Positions 22,674 through 35,382 of a stretch of DNA of 64,000 nucleotides are shown here, one piece after another; within the stretch, counting starts at the first letter, position 1, and every line of letters starts with the position of its first letter. This DNA comes from Dioscorea cayenensis subsp. rotundata (lineage: Eukaryota > Streptophyta > Magnoliopsida > Dioscoreales > Dioscoreaceae). The notes beneath the pieces are model-generated. The model saw only the letters and a list, made by a program, of their open reading frames with translations, ran no database searches and was not told where the DNA came from. The stretch lies in assembly GCF_009730915.1 (NCBI RefSeq), contig NC_052481.1:22208233-22272232 (forward strand), read 5' to 3'. The translations under genes were made by a program, and so were the position numbers.

Positions 22674-23221
22674 TTCACTTTACTAAATTATTAAGGGTCA
22701 AAATTTTGTTATCTCTATTAAAGCAGTTGAAAATGTTGATTTCCCAAGGACAAGGGCCCTTCTAAAGTGTGGATCCCAAGGAGCATCAGAATCTACTATT
22801 ATTAAGGAAATAATAGAAAAATCTAACAATGAAGGCTTTATTGCATTTAAGACTCCAAATTTTAGAATCATCTGAAGCGATTACAAAGGGCGAAAAAAAT
22901 GTTATGAGGTTTACCAAATCTAAAGGAAAAGCCTCTCAAAACAAATGTGTAGGGTACAGTAAGCTAGCAAGAAAGTCATGGACCGAGACCAAAAGGAACA
23001 TGAGAGGTATGGAGAAAAGTAGGCCACAAATCCTTAAGGTTCTTTCCATCAAGCCATTTGTTATACAAAAAAAGAATCGATGGTCCATCTATAATGATAG
23101 ATAGCAAGCAAACAAGAAAGGTTGGTAAATAGAACTATCCACTCCCAGAAATAAGACTTCTTCTTCAGTGAGATATGATGGAGGTTTTGCAAGAAACTAC
23201 CATTATAGTCGTTGAAGTGAA
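22674..23221. other. Repeat-derived flank of the gag-only array
   Basis: A broken frame at 22829-23104 (+) contains SWTETKRNMRGMEKSRPQ. This resembles the start of a LINE endonuclease domain but is too short to be sure. Nothing else was recognised. The segment ends with AGACC, the left TSD of the array to its right. Confidence 0.3.
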
Positions 23222-23226
23222 AGACC

Positions 23227-23521
23227 AGTTGGATTTTAAGGAAAAGAAAGGGGATAAAAAATAATGAAAAGACGTAAGGATCATTTTGCAAAAGATTGTT
23301 TATTCAAAATGACTTAAAAAAATTAATACAACTCTTCTCATTATTTATAGATAATAATAGAGACTTATCTAATAGATAAGCATATCACAACTAATATTTA
23401 AATATCAATATATCCAAAAACTAAATATGACCCAGTCTTATTTTTCTTCACGTGGCTTTTCTTATCTTCCACATCAGCAATCTTTCCACATCAGCAACTA
23501 CAGCTTTGATTATTTCCAACA
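23227..23521 (-). repeat. TR-GAG LTR 1
   Basis: Terminal LTR on the left. On + it runs from AGTTGGATTTTAAGG to TTTCCAACA; the first base pair differs from the canonical TG. It is adjacent to the AGACC TSD. Confidence 0.88.
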
Positions 23522-23668
23522 CCTTCCCTTAATTCAAAGCTGCATAATTCTTAACGAATTTATTTCAGAACACTTCTCTCCAAACTTCAAACACCATGGA
23601 GCACTTCTCTCCACATTTCTAAAACTGTGAAGCACTTCTCTTCACTGAATGCATTTTTCACAACTAAT

Positions 23669-24547
23669 TTAAAAAAAGAATTCCTTCTTTGGTCTCTTCT
23701 ACCAAATTTGCATGTTCTTCATCCTTAAATCTGCAATTTACCTGTAAATGTCCAAATCTTTTGCATTTGAAACATTGAGGTTTTCCTTTGTGCCAATCAT
23801 CCTTTCTCTTCATGGCCTGACTTCTTGCAATGGTCACATTGGAGTGTTCTACTTTTTCCTTTTGAAGATGAACTTTTGGCTAGATATGCTTCTTCAACTT
23901 TCTGTTCTACTCCTTCATCTCTCATACTTCGTCTTTGTTCCTGTGCTTGTAAAGCATTGATTAGTTCTGACAAAGTAATTTGAATAATATCTCTTGAATC
24001 TTCTAGAGACGAAATTTTAGCCTCAAATCGTTCGGGCAGACTTATAAACACCTTTTCCACAACTCTACTATCAGGTAGCTCTTCTCCCATCAACCTGATT
24101 TTATTCACTACTGTCGTCAACCTGTCAAAATAGCTAGGCTTGTATGGTCTCTTTTTCTTTCATACGTAGAATCTCAAAATCTCTTTTGAGATTTAGCACT
24201 TGCATTCGTCTTGTCCTATCATTACCTTGATATAATTCTTTTAGTGCATCCCAAGCTTCCTTGGCTGTTTCACAGGTCATGATTCTTGTGAAAATTAATT
24301 CTGAAACAGCTGCATGAATAAAGGACAAGGCCCTTGGAGCTTTTGCTTCTTCCTCTGCATGAGCCCTCATTTGATTGAGTGTCGGATTGTCTCCCAAAGG
24401 CTGTATGTTCCTCTCATTTTCAACTGATTGCCACAAACCAATCCCCTTCAAATAAGCTTTCATTTTGATGGCCCAAACTTGATAATTTTCACCATTGAAA
24501 ACTGGAGGTGAAAGAGCGGACGTATTGGTCGTAGCCATGCTGATCAT
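23669..24547 (-). pseudogene. TR-GAG gag copy 1, frameshifted
   Basis: Sequence nearly identical to the intact gag at 25027-25899. A 4-base insertion at about 24131-24138 (TAGCTAGG where the intact copy has TAGG) shifts the frame after about 137 codons. A further one-base insertion near 23788-23800 breaks the region before the second zinc knuckle. The upstream half (DUF4219/UBN2-like) and the middle part remain open in different frames. Confidence 0.88.
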
Positions 24548-24586
24548 TCACACAGGTCCTTTAGATCTAATAGCTCGGATATCAAA

Positions 24587-24878
24587 TGTTGGGTTTTAAG
24601 GAAGAGAAAGGAGATAAAAAATAATGAAAAGACGTAAGGATCATTTTGCAAAAGATTGTTTATTCAAATGACTTAAAAATTAATACAACTCTTCTCATTA
24701 TTTATAGATAATAATAGAGACTTATCTAATAGATAAGCATATCACAACCAATATTTAAATATCAAAATATCTAAAAACTAAATATGACCCAGTCTTATTT
24801 TTCTTCACGTGGCTTTTCTCATCTTCCACATCAGCAATCTTTCCACATCAGCAAGTGCAGCTTTGATTATTTCCAACA
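24587..24878 (-). repeat. TR-GAG LTR 2 (shared middle LTR)
   Basis: On + it runs from TGTTGGGTTTTAAGG to TTTCCAACA. It has the primer-site-like sequence on its left and the polypurine-like sequence on its right, so it acts as the 5' LTR for the left copy and the 3' LTR for the right copy. Confidence 0.9.
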
Positions 24879-25026
24879 TCTTCCCTTAATTCAAAGCTGC
24901 ATAATTCTTAACGAATTTATTTTAGAGCACTTCTCTCCAAACTTCAAACACCATGGAGCACTTCTCTCCACATTTCTAAAACTGTGAAGCACTTCTCTTC
25001 ACTGAATGCATTTTTTCACAACTAAT

Positions 25027-25899
25027 TTAAAAAAGAATTTCTTCTTTGGTCTCTTCTACCAAATTTGCATGTTCTTCATCCTTAAATCTGCAATTTACCT
25101 GTAAATGTCCAAATCTTTTGCACTTGAAACATTGAGGTTTTCCTTTGTGCCAACAGTCTTTCTCTTCATGGCCTGACTTCTTGCAATGGTCACATTGGAG
25201 TGTTCTACTTTTTCCTTTTGAAGATGAACTTTTGGCTAGATATGCTTCTTCAACTTTCTGTTCTACTCCTTCCTCTCTCATATTTCGTCTTTGTTCATGT
25301 GCTTGTAAAGAATTGATTAGTTCTGGCAAAGTAATTTGACTAATATCTCTTGAATCTTCTAGAGATGAAATTTTTGCCTCAAATCGTTCGGGCAGACTTA
25401 CAAACACTTTTTCCACAACTCTACTATCAGGTAGCTCTTCTCCCATCAACCTGATTTTATTCACTACTGTCGTCAACCTGTCAAAATAGGCTTGTATGGT
25501 CTCTTTTTCTTTCATACGTAGAATCTCAAAATCTCTTTTGAGATTTAGCACTTGCATTCGTCTTGTCCTATCATTACCTTGATATAATTCTTTTAGTGCA
25601 TCCCAAGCTTCCTTGGCTGTTTCACAGGTCATGATTCTTGTGAAAATTAATTCTGAAACAGCTGCATGAATAAAGGATAAGGCCCTTGGAGCTTTTGCTT
25701 CTTCCTCTGCATGAGCCCTCATTTGATTGAGTGTCAGATTGTCTCCCAAAGGCTGTATGTTCCTCTCATCTTCAACTGATTGCCACAAACCAATCCCCTT
25801 CAAATAAGCTTTCATTTTGATGGCCCAAACTTGATAATTTTCACCATTGAAAACTGGAGGTGAAAGAGCGGACGTATTGGTCATAGCCATGCTAATCAT
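25027..25899 (-). CDS. Gag polyprotein of the TR-GAG element, 290 aa
   Basis: An intact gag frame. The N-terminus has PPVFNGENYQVWAIKMKAYL (DUF4219-like) at about residues 14-33, then a UBN2-type gag core (AKEAWDALKELYQGND, KEKETIQAYFDRLT, LPERFEAKISSLE). Two CCHC zinc knuckles lie near the C-terminus: CDHCKKSGHEEKDC and CFKCKRFGHLQVNC. A basic KSSSSKGKSR segment precedes the knuckles. It would package element RNA into virus-like particles in the cytoplasm. The frame stops after EEILF with no pol attached. ATGs at codons 1, 4 and 6 are all possible starts. Expression is unknown. Confidence 0.88.
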   Translation of the reverse strand: MISMAMTNTSALSPPVFNGENYQVWAIKMKAYLKGIGLWQSVEDERNIQPLGDNLTLNQMRAHAEEEAKAPRALSFIHAAVSELIFTRIMTCETAKEAWDALKELYQGNDRTRRMQVLNLKRDFEILRMKEKETIQAYFDRLTTVVNKIRLMGEELPDSRVVEKVFVSLPERFEAKISSLEDSRDISQITLPELINSLQAHEQRRNMREEGVEQKVEEAYLAKSSSSKGKSRTLQCDHCKKSGHEEKDCWHKGKPQCFKCKRFGHLQVNCRFKDEEHANLVEETKEEILF

Positions 25900-25920
25900 T
25901 CACAGGTCCTTTAAATCTAA

Positions 25921-25934
25921 TAGCTCGGATACCA
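25921..25934 (-). other. Candidate primer-binding site
   Basis: On the minus strand, directly inside LTR 3, the text is TTGGTATCCGAGCTA. This is close to the TGGTATCAGAGC complement of initiator-methionine tRNA used by plant Copia elements. Copy 1 has the related TTTGATATCCGAGC at about 24572-24586. Confidence 0.6.
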
Positions 25935-26228
25935 AGTTGGATTTTAAGGAAAAGAAAGGGGTAAAAATAATGAAAAGACGTAAGGATCATTTTGCAAAAG
26001 ATTGTTCATTCAAAATGACTTAAAAAAATTAATACAACTCTTCTCATTATTTATAGATAATAATAGAGACTTATCTAATAGATAAGCATATCACAACTAA
26101 TATTTAAATATCAAAATATCCAAAAACTAAATATGACCCAGTCTTATTTTTTCTTCACGTGGCTTTTCTTATCTTCCACACCAGCAATCTTTTCACATCA
26201 GCAACTACAACTTTGATTATTTCCAACA
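25935..26228 (-). repeat. TR-GAG LTR 3
   Basis: On + it runs from AGTTGGATTTTAAGG to TTTCCAACA, followed by the right TSD AGACC. Like LTR 1 its first bases have diverged from TG. Confidence 0.88.
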
Positions 26229-26233
26229 AGACC

Positions 26234-27180
26234 CAGGACCAATACTTGATTTGAACAAAGCATACTTTCTATCACCTTTTTACCTAATTATGCCTTATTA
26301 AAATCATAGAGGTGGACAATACTTTATCCCCCTTTCTTATAGGATTTACAAGTCCATTTTCAAGCTAATAGTTACAAACTCTTGCCCAAGTCCCGACCAC
26401 ACTAGAGGAAGTCCCTACGGGGACTCTATCAATCATGCTCGAGACCTAGTTGAGTAATTTAAAAATTGACATCCTATAGATCAGAGTTGATGAGAGCACT
26501 AAATTTAAAAAGGTGAGTCTATCCCCCAAGAGAAAGATATTTGGTTATCTACAGAAAAAAAAAAAAAAGCTTTAAATGGATGGAGAGAATCAATTTTATC
26601 TAATCTTGATGACAAGGGTGTTGACCCGATATCAAGACTCCTAAATAAGTGCGGAGGAGTTGATCTCTAGAACACTTGAGGATCATTGCTAAACCGATCT
26701 CAAGAAGGTGCCCAAAGGCCCCAAACCTAGATGAAAAGAGACAACTTTTGCTAATATTGATAGCCAGGTCTGGAAAACACTCGAAAAGATAGTGTAGCTT
26801 GGCAACCTTGAGAAGTTCAATCCTTGGTAATAAAAGTAATGAGGTCTTGGAGAAGGAAAGAATATACTTAATTTCTCTAATCTAACAAAAGTGAAAGCCT
26901 CTTGGTGCAAGAATATCAAGGAAATCTCAATGAATTATATTGAAGGCTATTAAAAAATCAACTTGAAAGATATTGCCAAGAGATTTTGCGTTTGGAGGCT
27001 GAATATCAACACCGATGTAGCAATGATATTATTAGTAATACATCCACCATGTTCCAATATTGTTAGAAGAAAAAAAATGGGGTAACCATCAGGTCTAAGA
27101 GCCTTCTTGGCATTGAGCTTGAATGTGGCATGTGTAACCTCCTTAGGTGTAAAAAGGGCATCCAAATATGAAAGTCGCTT
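26234..27180 (-). pseudogene. Remnant of a LINE (non-LTR retrotransposon) reverse transcriptase
   Basis: The minus-strand frame 27165-26950 contains FTPKEVTHATFKLNAKKALR followed by PDGYP. This matches the conserved start of plant LINE reverse transcriptase (Phe/Thr-x-x-Glu-Val ... Lys-Ala-Pro-Gly-Pro-Asp-Gly). A second minus frame (26919-26689) with SFHLGLGPLGTFL could be a later RT segment. Stops and deletions separate them, so this is a fossil. Confidence 0.55.
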
Positions 27181-28037
27181 TGATCTTTGAAAGAGAATAA
27201 TATAGCCTGATTGGCCTTGAACTTGAACTCATTTTGATACCAAACTAATTACAAAAAATGGTCCGTGAAAGACTGCTCTAATGTTCATCTTTGCCAATCC
27301 AAACCGTATTGTGGAAGATGCGAGAGATGAAGCTACAATTATAACTATTGTTTACTACTAAGGGAGAAAAAAATAATATTAAAGTTGTCCTCTGAGAGTC
27401 ATGTCACACAAAAGTGGTTTTGTTTTTTTTTTGACAAAAGCTGATAAGCATTGCCTCATAATATATTAAAAAAATTGTTGTTTCTACTGTAAGTCTTTTT
27501 CTATAAGTCTTCGCCAAGGGTACAATTAAGCTTGATTTTTGGCAAGGATTCTTTTTAGTAAAAAAGACAAGTCATACATTTATCCACAAAAACGACCTTA
27601 AGTCTATGTAACATTGTTAATGAAAGGTCTACTAGTCTATCCAATGCAAATAAAATTGGGAATGATCAGTCAAGCTTCCATGCAGACTTTCATGTTTCCA
27701 ATGGAGAGGGCCCAGTATGAGAAACTTTCTTGCCGGTTCACCCGGGAAATAACATATCAACATCTAGATCGGTGTGCTTGGATAGAACAAGAGTCAATCA
27801 ATATTGGAGCATTGGCCACGGTCACAGCATTGTTCCAATGCTCCAGGAGCACACCACCAAGAGAAGGGAGTTCCAAATAAATACTTATCTGTTGTCATGC
27901 ATGACATACAAGTATACAACCACTATTGGATTTTGACAGACGAGAAGACTAAGCCCTTGGGTCCACATGCTCGTTGGCTTGACTTCTGAGTCATGATACG
28001 TAAAAACCACGCGCGGTACGTAGCTTGCCACATTGCC
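27181..28037. other. Region upstream of the receptor kinase, with a SINE tail fragment
   Basis: A T-run followed by TGACAAAAGCTGATAAGCAT (about 27428-27455) is the reverse complement of a SINE 3' end like that at 18794. A small inverted repeat lies at 27805-27815 / 27835-27845 (TGGAGCATTGG and complement). W-box cores (TTGAC) occur near 27934 and 27979, which would suit a defence-type receptor kinase promoter, but such short motifs are common. No gene is supported. Confidence 0.45.
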
Positions 28038-30833
<2,796 letters not shown>

Positions 30834-31130
30834 ATGCTGCTGCCACCTAATTCAGAACAGAGTTTCTTAGTATCAGAAATCCTGATGCTTTCCAATTGTT
30901 GTCAAGCCAGCATAACATGGATTATTTACTTGTATATTGTCTCTGTTCTTCAGAACTGTTTTGAGAGACCCATACCTTGTGCTGGTTGTTTCAATTAGTT
31001 GACATTCTTGCTTGATTACTTAAGTTAATTATTCTATGATCTATGGTCATAATTGAGACAACAACAAGATTATCTCTAAGGAAGCAAGTTACAAGTTAGG
31101 ATTTATCTAGGTAACTCTTAAATTGAATTT

Positions 31131-31300
31131 TTTATTTTTTTGACAAATGTGACAAGCGATGTCAATGGCTTTGCGCACAGGTAGAAATTGAATATCCAAC
31201 AATACATCTTCACTCAATAACACAAAGTTTGGATTGTAAACTTGCACTCATAACTGGAGATTCATTACAACCATTACGTATTTTCTTTGCGAATGCCTTT
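31131..31300 (-). mobile_element. Diverged SINE copy, minus orientation
   Basis: On the minus strand its 3' half reads CAATTTCTACCTGTGCGCA ... CGCTTGTCACATTTGTCAAA, which lines up with the SINE at 18794 (CAATTCTTAACTTGTGCGTA ... TGCTTGTCTTATTTGTCAAA). A box B-like stretch TTATGAGTGCAAGTTTA also aligns. The 5' end is poorly defined and no TSD was found. Confidence 0.55.
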
Positions 31301-31529
31301 CATAGTAGGGCCACTGTCATTAAACAAAGGTTCATTGACATTTTACTACTTTTGTAATAAAAAAAATTGATATTTTATTTTTCTTTCTAATTAGGAAGTG
31401 ACTAATTCATATTTCCTTTAAATCTCAAATAAATATTTGTATATTTTTTGAGAGATTTTGAAAATTTATTTTTTAAGTATGTTTAAAAATTAATTTTTTT
31501 TTACATAATGTAAGAATCTAGTTTTAATA

Positions 31530-31564
<35 letters not shown>

Positions 31565-32640
31565 GGCAAATTCTTTCGTTCCACATTAGATTTTTACAAT
31601 TTTGATGATATTGAAGCAATATAGTATATACACATATAAAAGAAAATCTAATGTTATAATTAAATAACTCCCTACAATGAAAATTATTAGTATACTTTGA
31701 TTTTGAAATATTGCATAGATTTTAATTGCTTAAAGAAATATGTGAAATTTAATAAATATAATTATTTATACCATATTTAATATAAATAAAAATTTAAATA
31801 TAATAAAAAAATTTAAATTTGTTCCTTAAAATATTTTAGAAGTAGGGTGCATCTACTACTTTAATAATAGGCATAGATTATTTTTTCTATTTTTTATATA
31901 TAACATAGTTTGTGAAAACCAACATATGTGTTCCTCTCTCTATGTATTTTCTGTACCAACTTGGTTTTTTTACTTCAATGAAATATGATTTTTTTTTAAA
32001 CAAAACTTTACATTATTTTCCTTCATTGAAATAGTGTTTATTCATTTAAAAAAATAATTTCAAGCATTTCAAAGGCATATATATTGACATTTGTCAAAAT
32101 GTTAATATTATTTCCCTGAAAACATTGATTAAAAAAATCCAAAATAAATAAAGTTTTTTTTTAATAAATGATGACAATAAAGAGGTGTTAAAAGGACAAG
32201 CAGATTAAACGAAATTATTTATGAGTTAATTTCTATTTTGAACAAGTAAAGTATGATATGTATTTATTTATTTATAGTTAATAATAATAATTATTATTAT
32301 TACTTATTGCGTTTCTTTTTTATTCGTCACAAATCCATTTTTTTTATTTGTAATTTTTTAACATTAAGAAACATTTATTATTTTTTTTCTAAAATTATTC
32401 TTTAATATTTTATTTTTATTTTTTTTTAAAATTAAATATGAGAGATAGTGAAAATATAAATTAAAAATAATTTAAAAATTAATTTTTTTATAAAATTTTG
32501 TAAAATAATAATAATAATAATAATAATAATATTTTTTTTTTTTTGTGAGAGTGATTAACACGAAAGATAAAAATCAACTATGGGAGTATTTTACAATGAT
32601 TAATAAATAAGAACAAGAATAGGGTTTATCTCCGCCGATA
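31301..32640. other. AT-rich intergenic DNA with microsatellites
   Basis: No gene is seen. An (ATT)n run lies at about 31530-31565 and (AAT)n at about 32504-32530, amid long A and T homopolymers. Confidence 0.7.
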
Positions 32641-32722
32641 AACCCCTCGCCCTAGCTCCACCAAAGCCTCTCGCCGGCGTTGACGGCATTGGAACTCTCT
32701 GCTTCTCGTCTGTTCTGCAGCT

Positions 32723-33108
32723 AAGTGTCTCCAATTTCCATGGTTTTTCAACTTGCAATCCTTTCCTATGTTGCATTCTTGGTGTAGATCATGCTGGAAT
32801 TTTCCACAAAGGTGGGAACTTTGCGTTTGATTTTGCCTCTCTCTCTTGTCATGGGCTTTTGTTCGATCTCGAGCTCTGTTCGAATCGAAGGGTTCTCCTT
32901 TCTGAGAACCCAAGTGTCTCCAATTTCCATGGTTTTCAACTTGCAATCCTTTTCTATTTTGCTTTCATGGTGTAGAGCATGCTGGAATTCGCCACAAAGG
33001 TGGGAGCTTTGCGTTTGATTTTGCCTCTCTCTCTCTCTCTCTTTGTCATGGGCTTTTGTTCGATCTCGAGTTCTGTTCGAATCGCAGGGTTCTCCTTTCT
33101 GAGAACCC
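32723..33108 (+). repeat. Tandem duplication in the PPR gene leader
   Basis: Unit 1 (32723-32911) and unit 2 (32912-33108) are near copies. Both run from AAGTGTCTCCAATTTCC through ACAAAGGTGGGA and GTTCGATCTCGAG to TTTCTGAGAACCC. The period is 189 bases; unit 2 is longer because of an expanded CT run (33026-33042). Unit 2 ends only 8 bases before the probable PPR start codon. Each unit carries several upstream ATGs, so the duplication also doubles small upstream open frames if the region is transcribed. Confidence 0.85.
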
Positions 33109-33115
33109 CTGCTCT

Positions 33116-35326
33116 ATGATTTGGCTTGGATGTAGACTTGTTTCTCGAACCTTTGTTCGAAAAATCCAATCTTTGAGCCCTTACTCTTCTGCTCCTTCAT
33201 CGTCGTTGCTGCTGGAAGAGCTCCATTTTGATTCACATCCAACCATTGACAACAGTAGTGGAAAAAAGTCCGGTTTTTGGGTTGCCAGGCGCCTCACTCT
33301 TTCCCCCCTTGTTGGTCACGTTGTGCACACACTGAATTGGAGTTATTTGAGGGAGATTGGGTTTTTGGGAGCAGTGGGTAAGTATGGGTTGTCCCATTCC
33401 TTGGAATCTTTTGCGATGCTTATTCGTATCTTCTTGTCTTCAGGAATGCGTAGAAAGATCCCTTTTTGCTTGCTAAAAAGTCTTGCTCAGTATTGTAGGA
33501 ATGGAAATTCTGATTTGTTCTGCCTGGTACTGGAATTGGTGGGGTTGTCTGGTGGTGCTTTGAACTTGTTACAAGTTTATGGAACAATCATCCTGAGCTT
33601 TGCAGAGTCTCTGATGTTTGAAGATGCGTGTCTTGCTTATTTGGAGGCAAAACAGATTGGATTAGAACTTGATGTCCCTTTTTGTAATCGCTTGCTCAAG
33701 TATTTGGTCGATAATAATCGGGTGGATTATGCAATAGATTTGTTTCATGAGATGAAGCATTCAGGGCCAATGCCGAATGTGTACACTTACACTATAATGA
33801 TAGATTTGTATGTTAATGGAAAGACACTAGACATTGACGCAGCCGAAGGGATCCTTATGGAAATGAAAGAGTTTAAAGTCAGTCCAAATGAAGTGACGTA
33901 TGGCACATACATCCATGGGCTTTGTGCAGCAGGACACTCTGAATTGGCAATGGAATTTCTAAAGGACTTGTTGCGAAGAGGTTTGCCGTATAATAGCTAT
34001 TGCTTCAATGCTGTCATCCGCAGTCTTTATCTTGAAGGCAAGCAGCACGAAGCATGGTCTATGTTTGAAAAAATGAAAGAGTGCAGGTGCACACCTGATG
34101 TTTATACCTACAGCATTCTGATTGATGGCCTTTGCAAGAACCGTGATTTTTGCAATGCTTTGAAGGTACAGGAAGAGATGATGAGCAAGGGGACAATGCC
34201 TACAGTAGTTAGCTACAGCTCGATCTTGCATGGTTTATGTATGCAAGGAGAAATGGAGGCGGCGGGGAAATTGTTCTGTGACATGAAGGATCGTGGCTAT
34301 GAGGAAGACCAGATTGCTTTGAACATTCTTATTCATGAGTGCTGTCGCCGTGGAGATATGGAAACCGCCTGGGATCTTTGGGAGGAAATGATTCAGAATA
34401 ATATTGTTCCAGATGTCTATAACTACACCAGTTTAATTTATGGTTATTGTAGGAACGGATGCTTGAAGATAGCCAGGGGATTATTTGAATACATGCGTCA
34501 GATTGGTGTCATGCCAAATGTTGTTACCTGCACTGTTATTATTGATGAACTTTGCAAAAGGAATTATGTTGTTGAGGCGTATAGGTTTTTTAGTATCATA
34601 CGTAGTATGGGCATCGTTCCCAACTTGATTATGTATAACGTCATGATCAGTGGCCTATGCAAAGCGGGAGAATTGGACAGACCATTGAAAATTCTCGGAG
34701 CTATCTTAAAGAGTGGATATATTCCAGATGTTATTATATATAGTACACTTATCGATAGTTTTGCCAAAAAATCGAATTTGAAGGAAGCTTTGAAGTTATA
34801 TAACAGAATGTTGGATGAAGGTGTCAAGCCCAATGTATATACATACACATGCCTTATCAGTCTGCTTTGCAACAACGACAGACTACCCGAGGCCTCAATT
34901 ATGTTCAAGGAAATGATCGCAAAGGGGATCGAACCCGATAAAATTGTGTTCACTTCATTGATTAGTGGGTATTGTAGACACAAAAATATGAAGCGTGGTA
35001 TTCAACTGTTCCAGGACATGTGGCAGCGTGGCTTGTCACCGGATGTTCACACATATACATGTTTAATCGATGGATATTGCAGGTCGCACTCAATGGGCAA
35101 GGCTATTGCACGGATGAAGGAAATGCATGAGCAACTAAATCCAAATGTGGTAACTTATACTGCTGTCATCACTGGGTATCGCAGGATCGGCAATTGGGAT
35201 AAAGCTTATCAGATGTATGAGTCAATGTTACAACAAGGTATTAAACCAGATGCTGTGGCTTCGTCACTGGGCTTAGAATTGGCTTCATCACAGGGCTTAG
35301 AATTTCCTGCAGAGTTGAAGAGTTGA
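33116..35326 (+). CDS. P-class pentatricopeptide repeat protein, 736 aa
   Basis: An intronless RNA-binding PPR protein, expected in mitochondria or plastids where such proteins stabilise, splice or help translate specific transcripts. I take ATG 33116 as start because it is the first ATG of the long frame; the upstream in-frame extension lacks one. The N-terminus (RLVSRTFVRKIQS) is basic and poor in acidic residues, fitting an organelle targeting peptide. From about residue 200 to 730 there are roughly 14 consecutive 35-residue P-type repeats, seen as PNVYTYTIMID, PDVYTYSILIDGLCK, PDVYNYTSLIYGYCR, PNVYTYTCLIS and similar. No E, E+ or DYW extension follows, so it is not an editing-type PLS protein. 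One repeat near the C-terminus (SHSMGKAIARMKEMHEQLNP) is short by a few residues. The target RNA cannot be assigned without reading the 5th and 35th residue code. Confidence 0.93.
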   Translation: MIWLGCRLVSRTFVRKIQSLSPYSSAPSSSLLLEELHFDSHPTIDNSSGKKSGFWVARRLTLSPLVGHVVHTLNWSYLREIGFLGAVGKYGLSHSLESFAMLIRIFLSSGMRRKIPFCLLKSLAQYCRNGNSDLFCLVLELVGLSGGALNLLQVYGTIILSFAESLMFEDACLAYLEAKQIGLELDVPFCNRLLKYLVDNNRVDYAIDLFHEMKHSGPMPNVYTYTIMIDLYVNGKTLDIDAAEGILMEMKEFKVSPNEVTYGTYIHGLCAAGHSELAMEFLKDLLRRGLPYNSYCFNAVIRSLYLEGKQHEAWSMFEKMKECRCTPDVYTYSILIDGLCKNRDFCNALKVQEEMMSKGTMPTVVSYSSILHGLCMQGEMEAAGKLFCDMKDRGYEEDQIALNILIHECCRRGDMETAWDLWEEMIQNNIVPDVYNYTSLIYGYCRNGCLKIARGLFEYMRQIGVMPNVVTCTVIIDELCKRNYVVEAYRFFSIIRSMGIVPNLIMYNVMISGLCKAGELDRPLKILGAILKSGYIPDVIIYSTLIDSFAKKSNLKEALKLYNRMLDEGVKPNVYTYTCLISLLCNNDRLPEASIMFKEMIAKGIEPDKIVFTSLISGYCRHKNMKRGIQLFQDMWQRGLSPDVHTYTCLIDGYCRSHSMGKAIARMKEMHEQLNPNVVTYTAVITGYRRIGNWDKAYQMYESMLQQGIKPDAVASSLGLELASSQGLEFPAELKS

Positions 35327-35382
35327 GGATACCATTTTGAGCAAGTAAGTCCTTTTGTAATTTTTGTTAGATGCAAACCAAT

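Larger units (their letters stand above)
23227..26228 (-). mobile_element. Gag-only LTR retroelement (TR-GAG type) in a tandem LTR-gag-LTR-gag-LTR array
   Basis: Three nearly identical LTRs (23227-23521, 24587-24878 and 25935-26228) alternate with two nearly identical 1.06-kb interiors. The whole unit is bounded by the perfect 5-bp direct repeat AGACC (23222-23226 and 26229-26233). No copy of this pentamer borders the middle LTR. Each interior holds only a gag gene, with a primer-site-like TGGTATCCGAGC beside its 5' LTR and a purine-rich AAGGGAAGR before its 3' LTR. No protease, integrase or reverse transcriptase is present. This fits the known TR-GAG class of non-autonomous plant LTR elements, here tandemly duplicated after a single insertion. 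Confidence 0.88.

Noticed and set aside
27805..27845. 11-bp inverted repeat upstream of the CRK gene
   Set aside because: Short, with no T-run, tRNA-like or element context; expected by chance in this much DNA.
27614..27880. 88-codon frame upstream of the CRK gene
   Set aside because: No domain, and overlapping alternative frames of similar length; not supported as a gene.
33056..33115. Longer PPR N-terminus
   Set aside because: The frame opens with TTG and lies in the duplicated leader; the first in-frame ATG is at 33116 and begins a basic targeting-like sequence.
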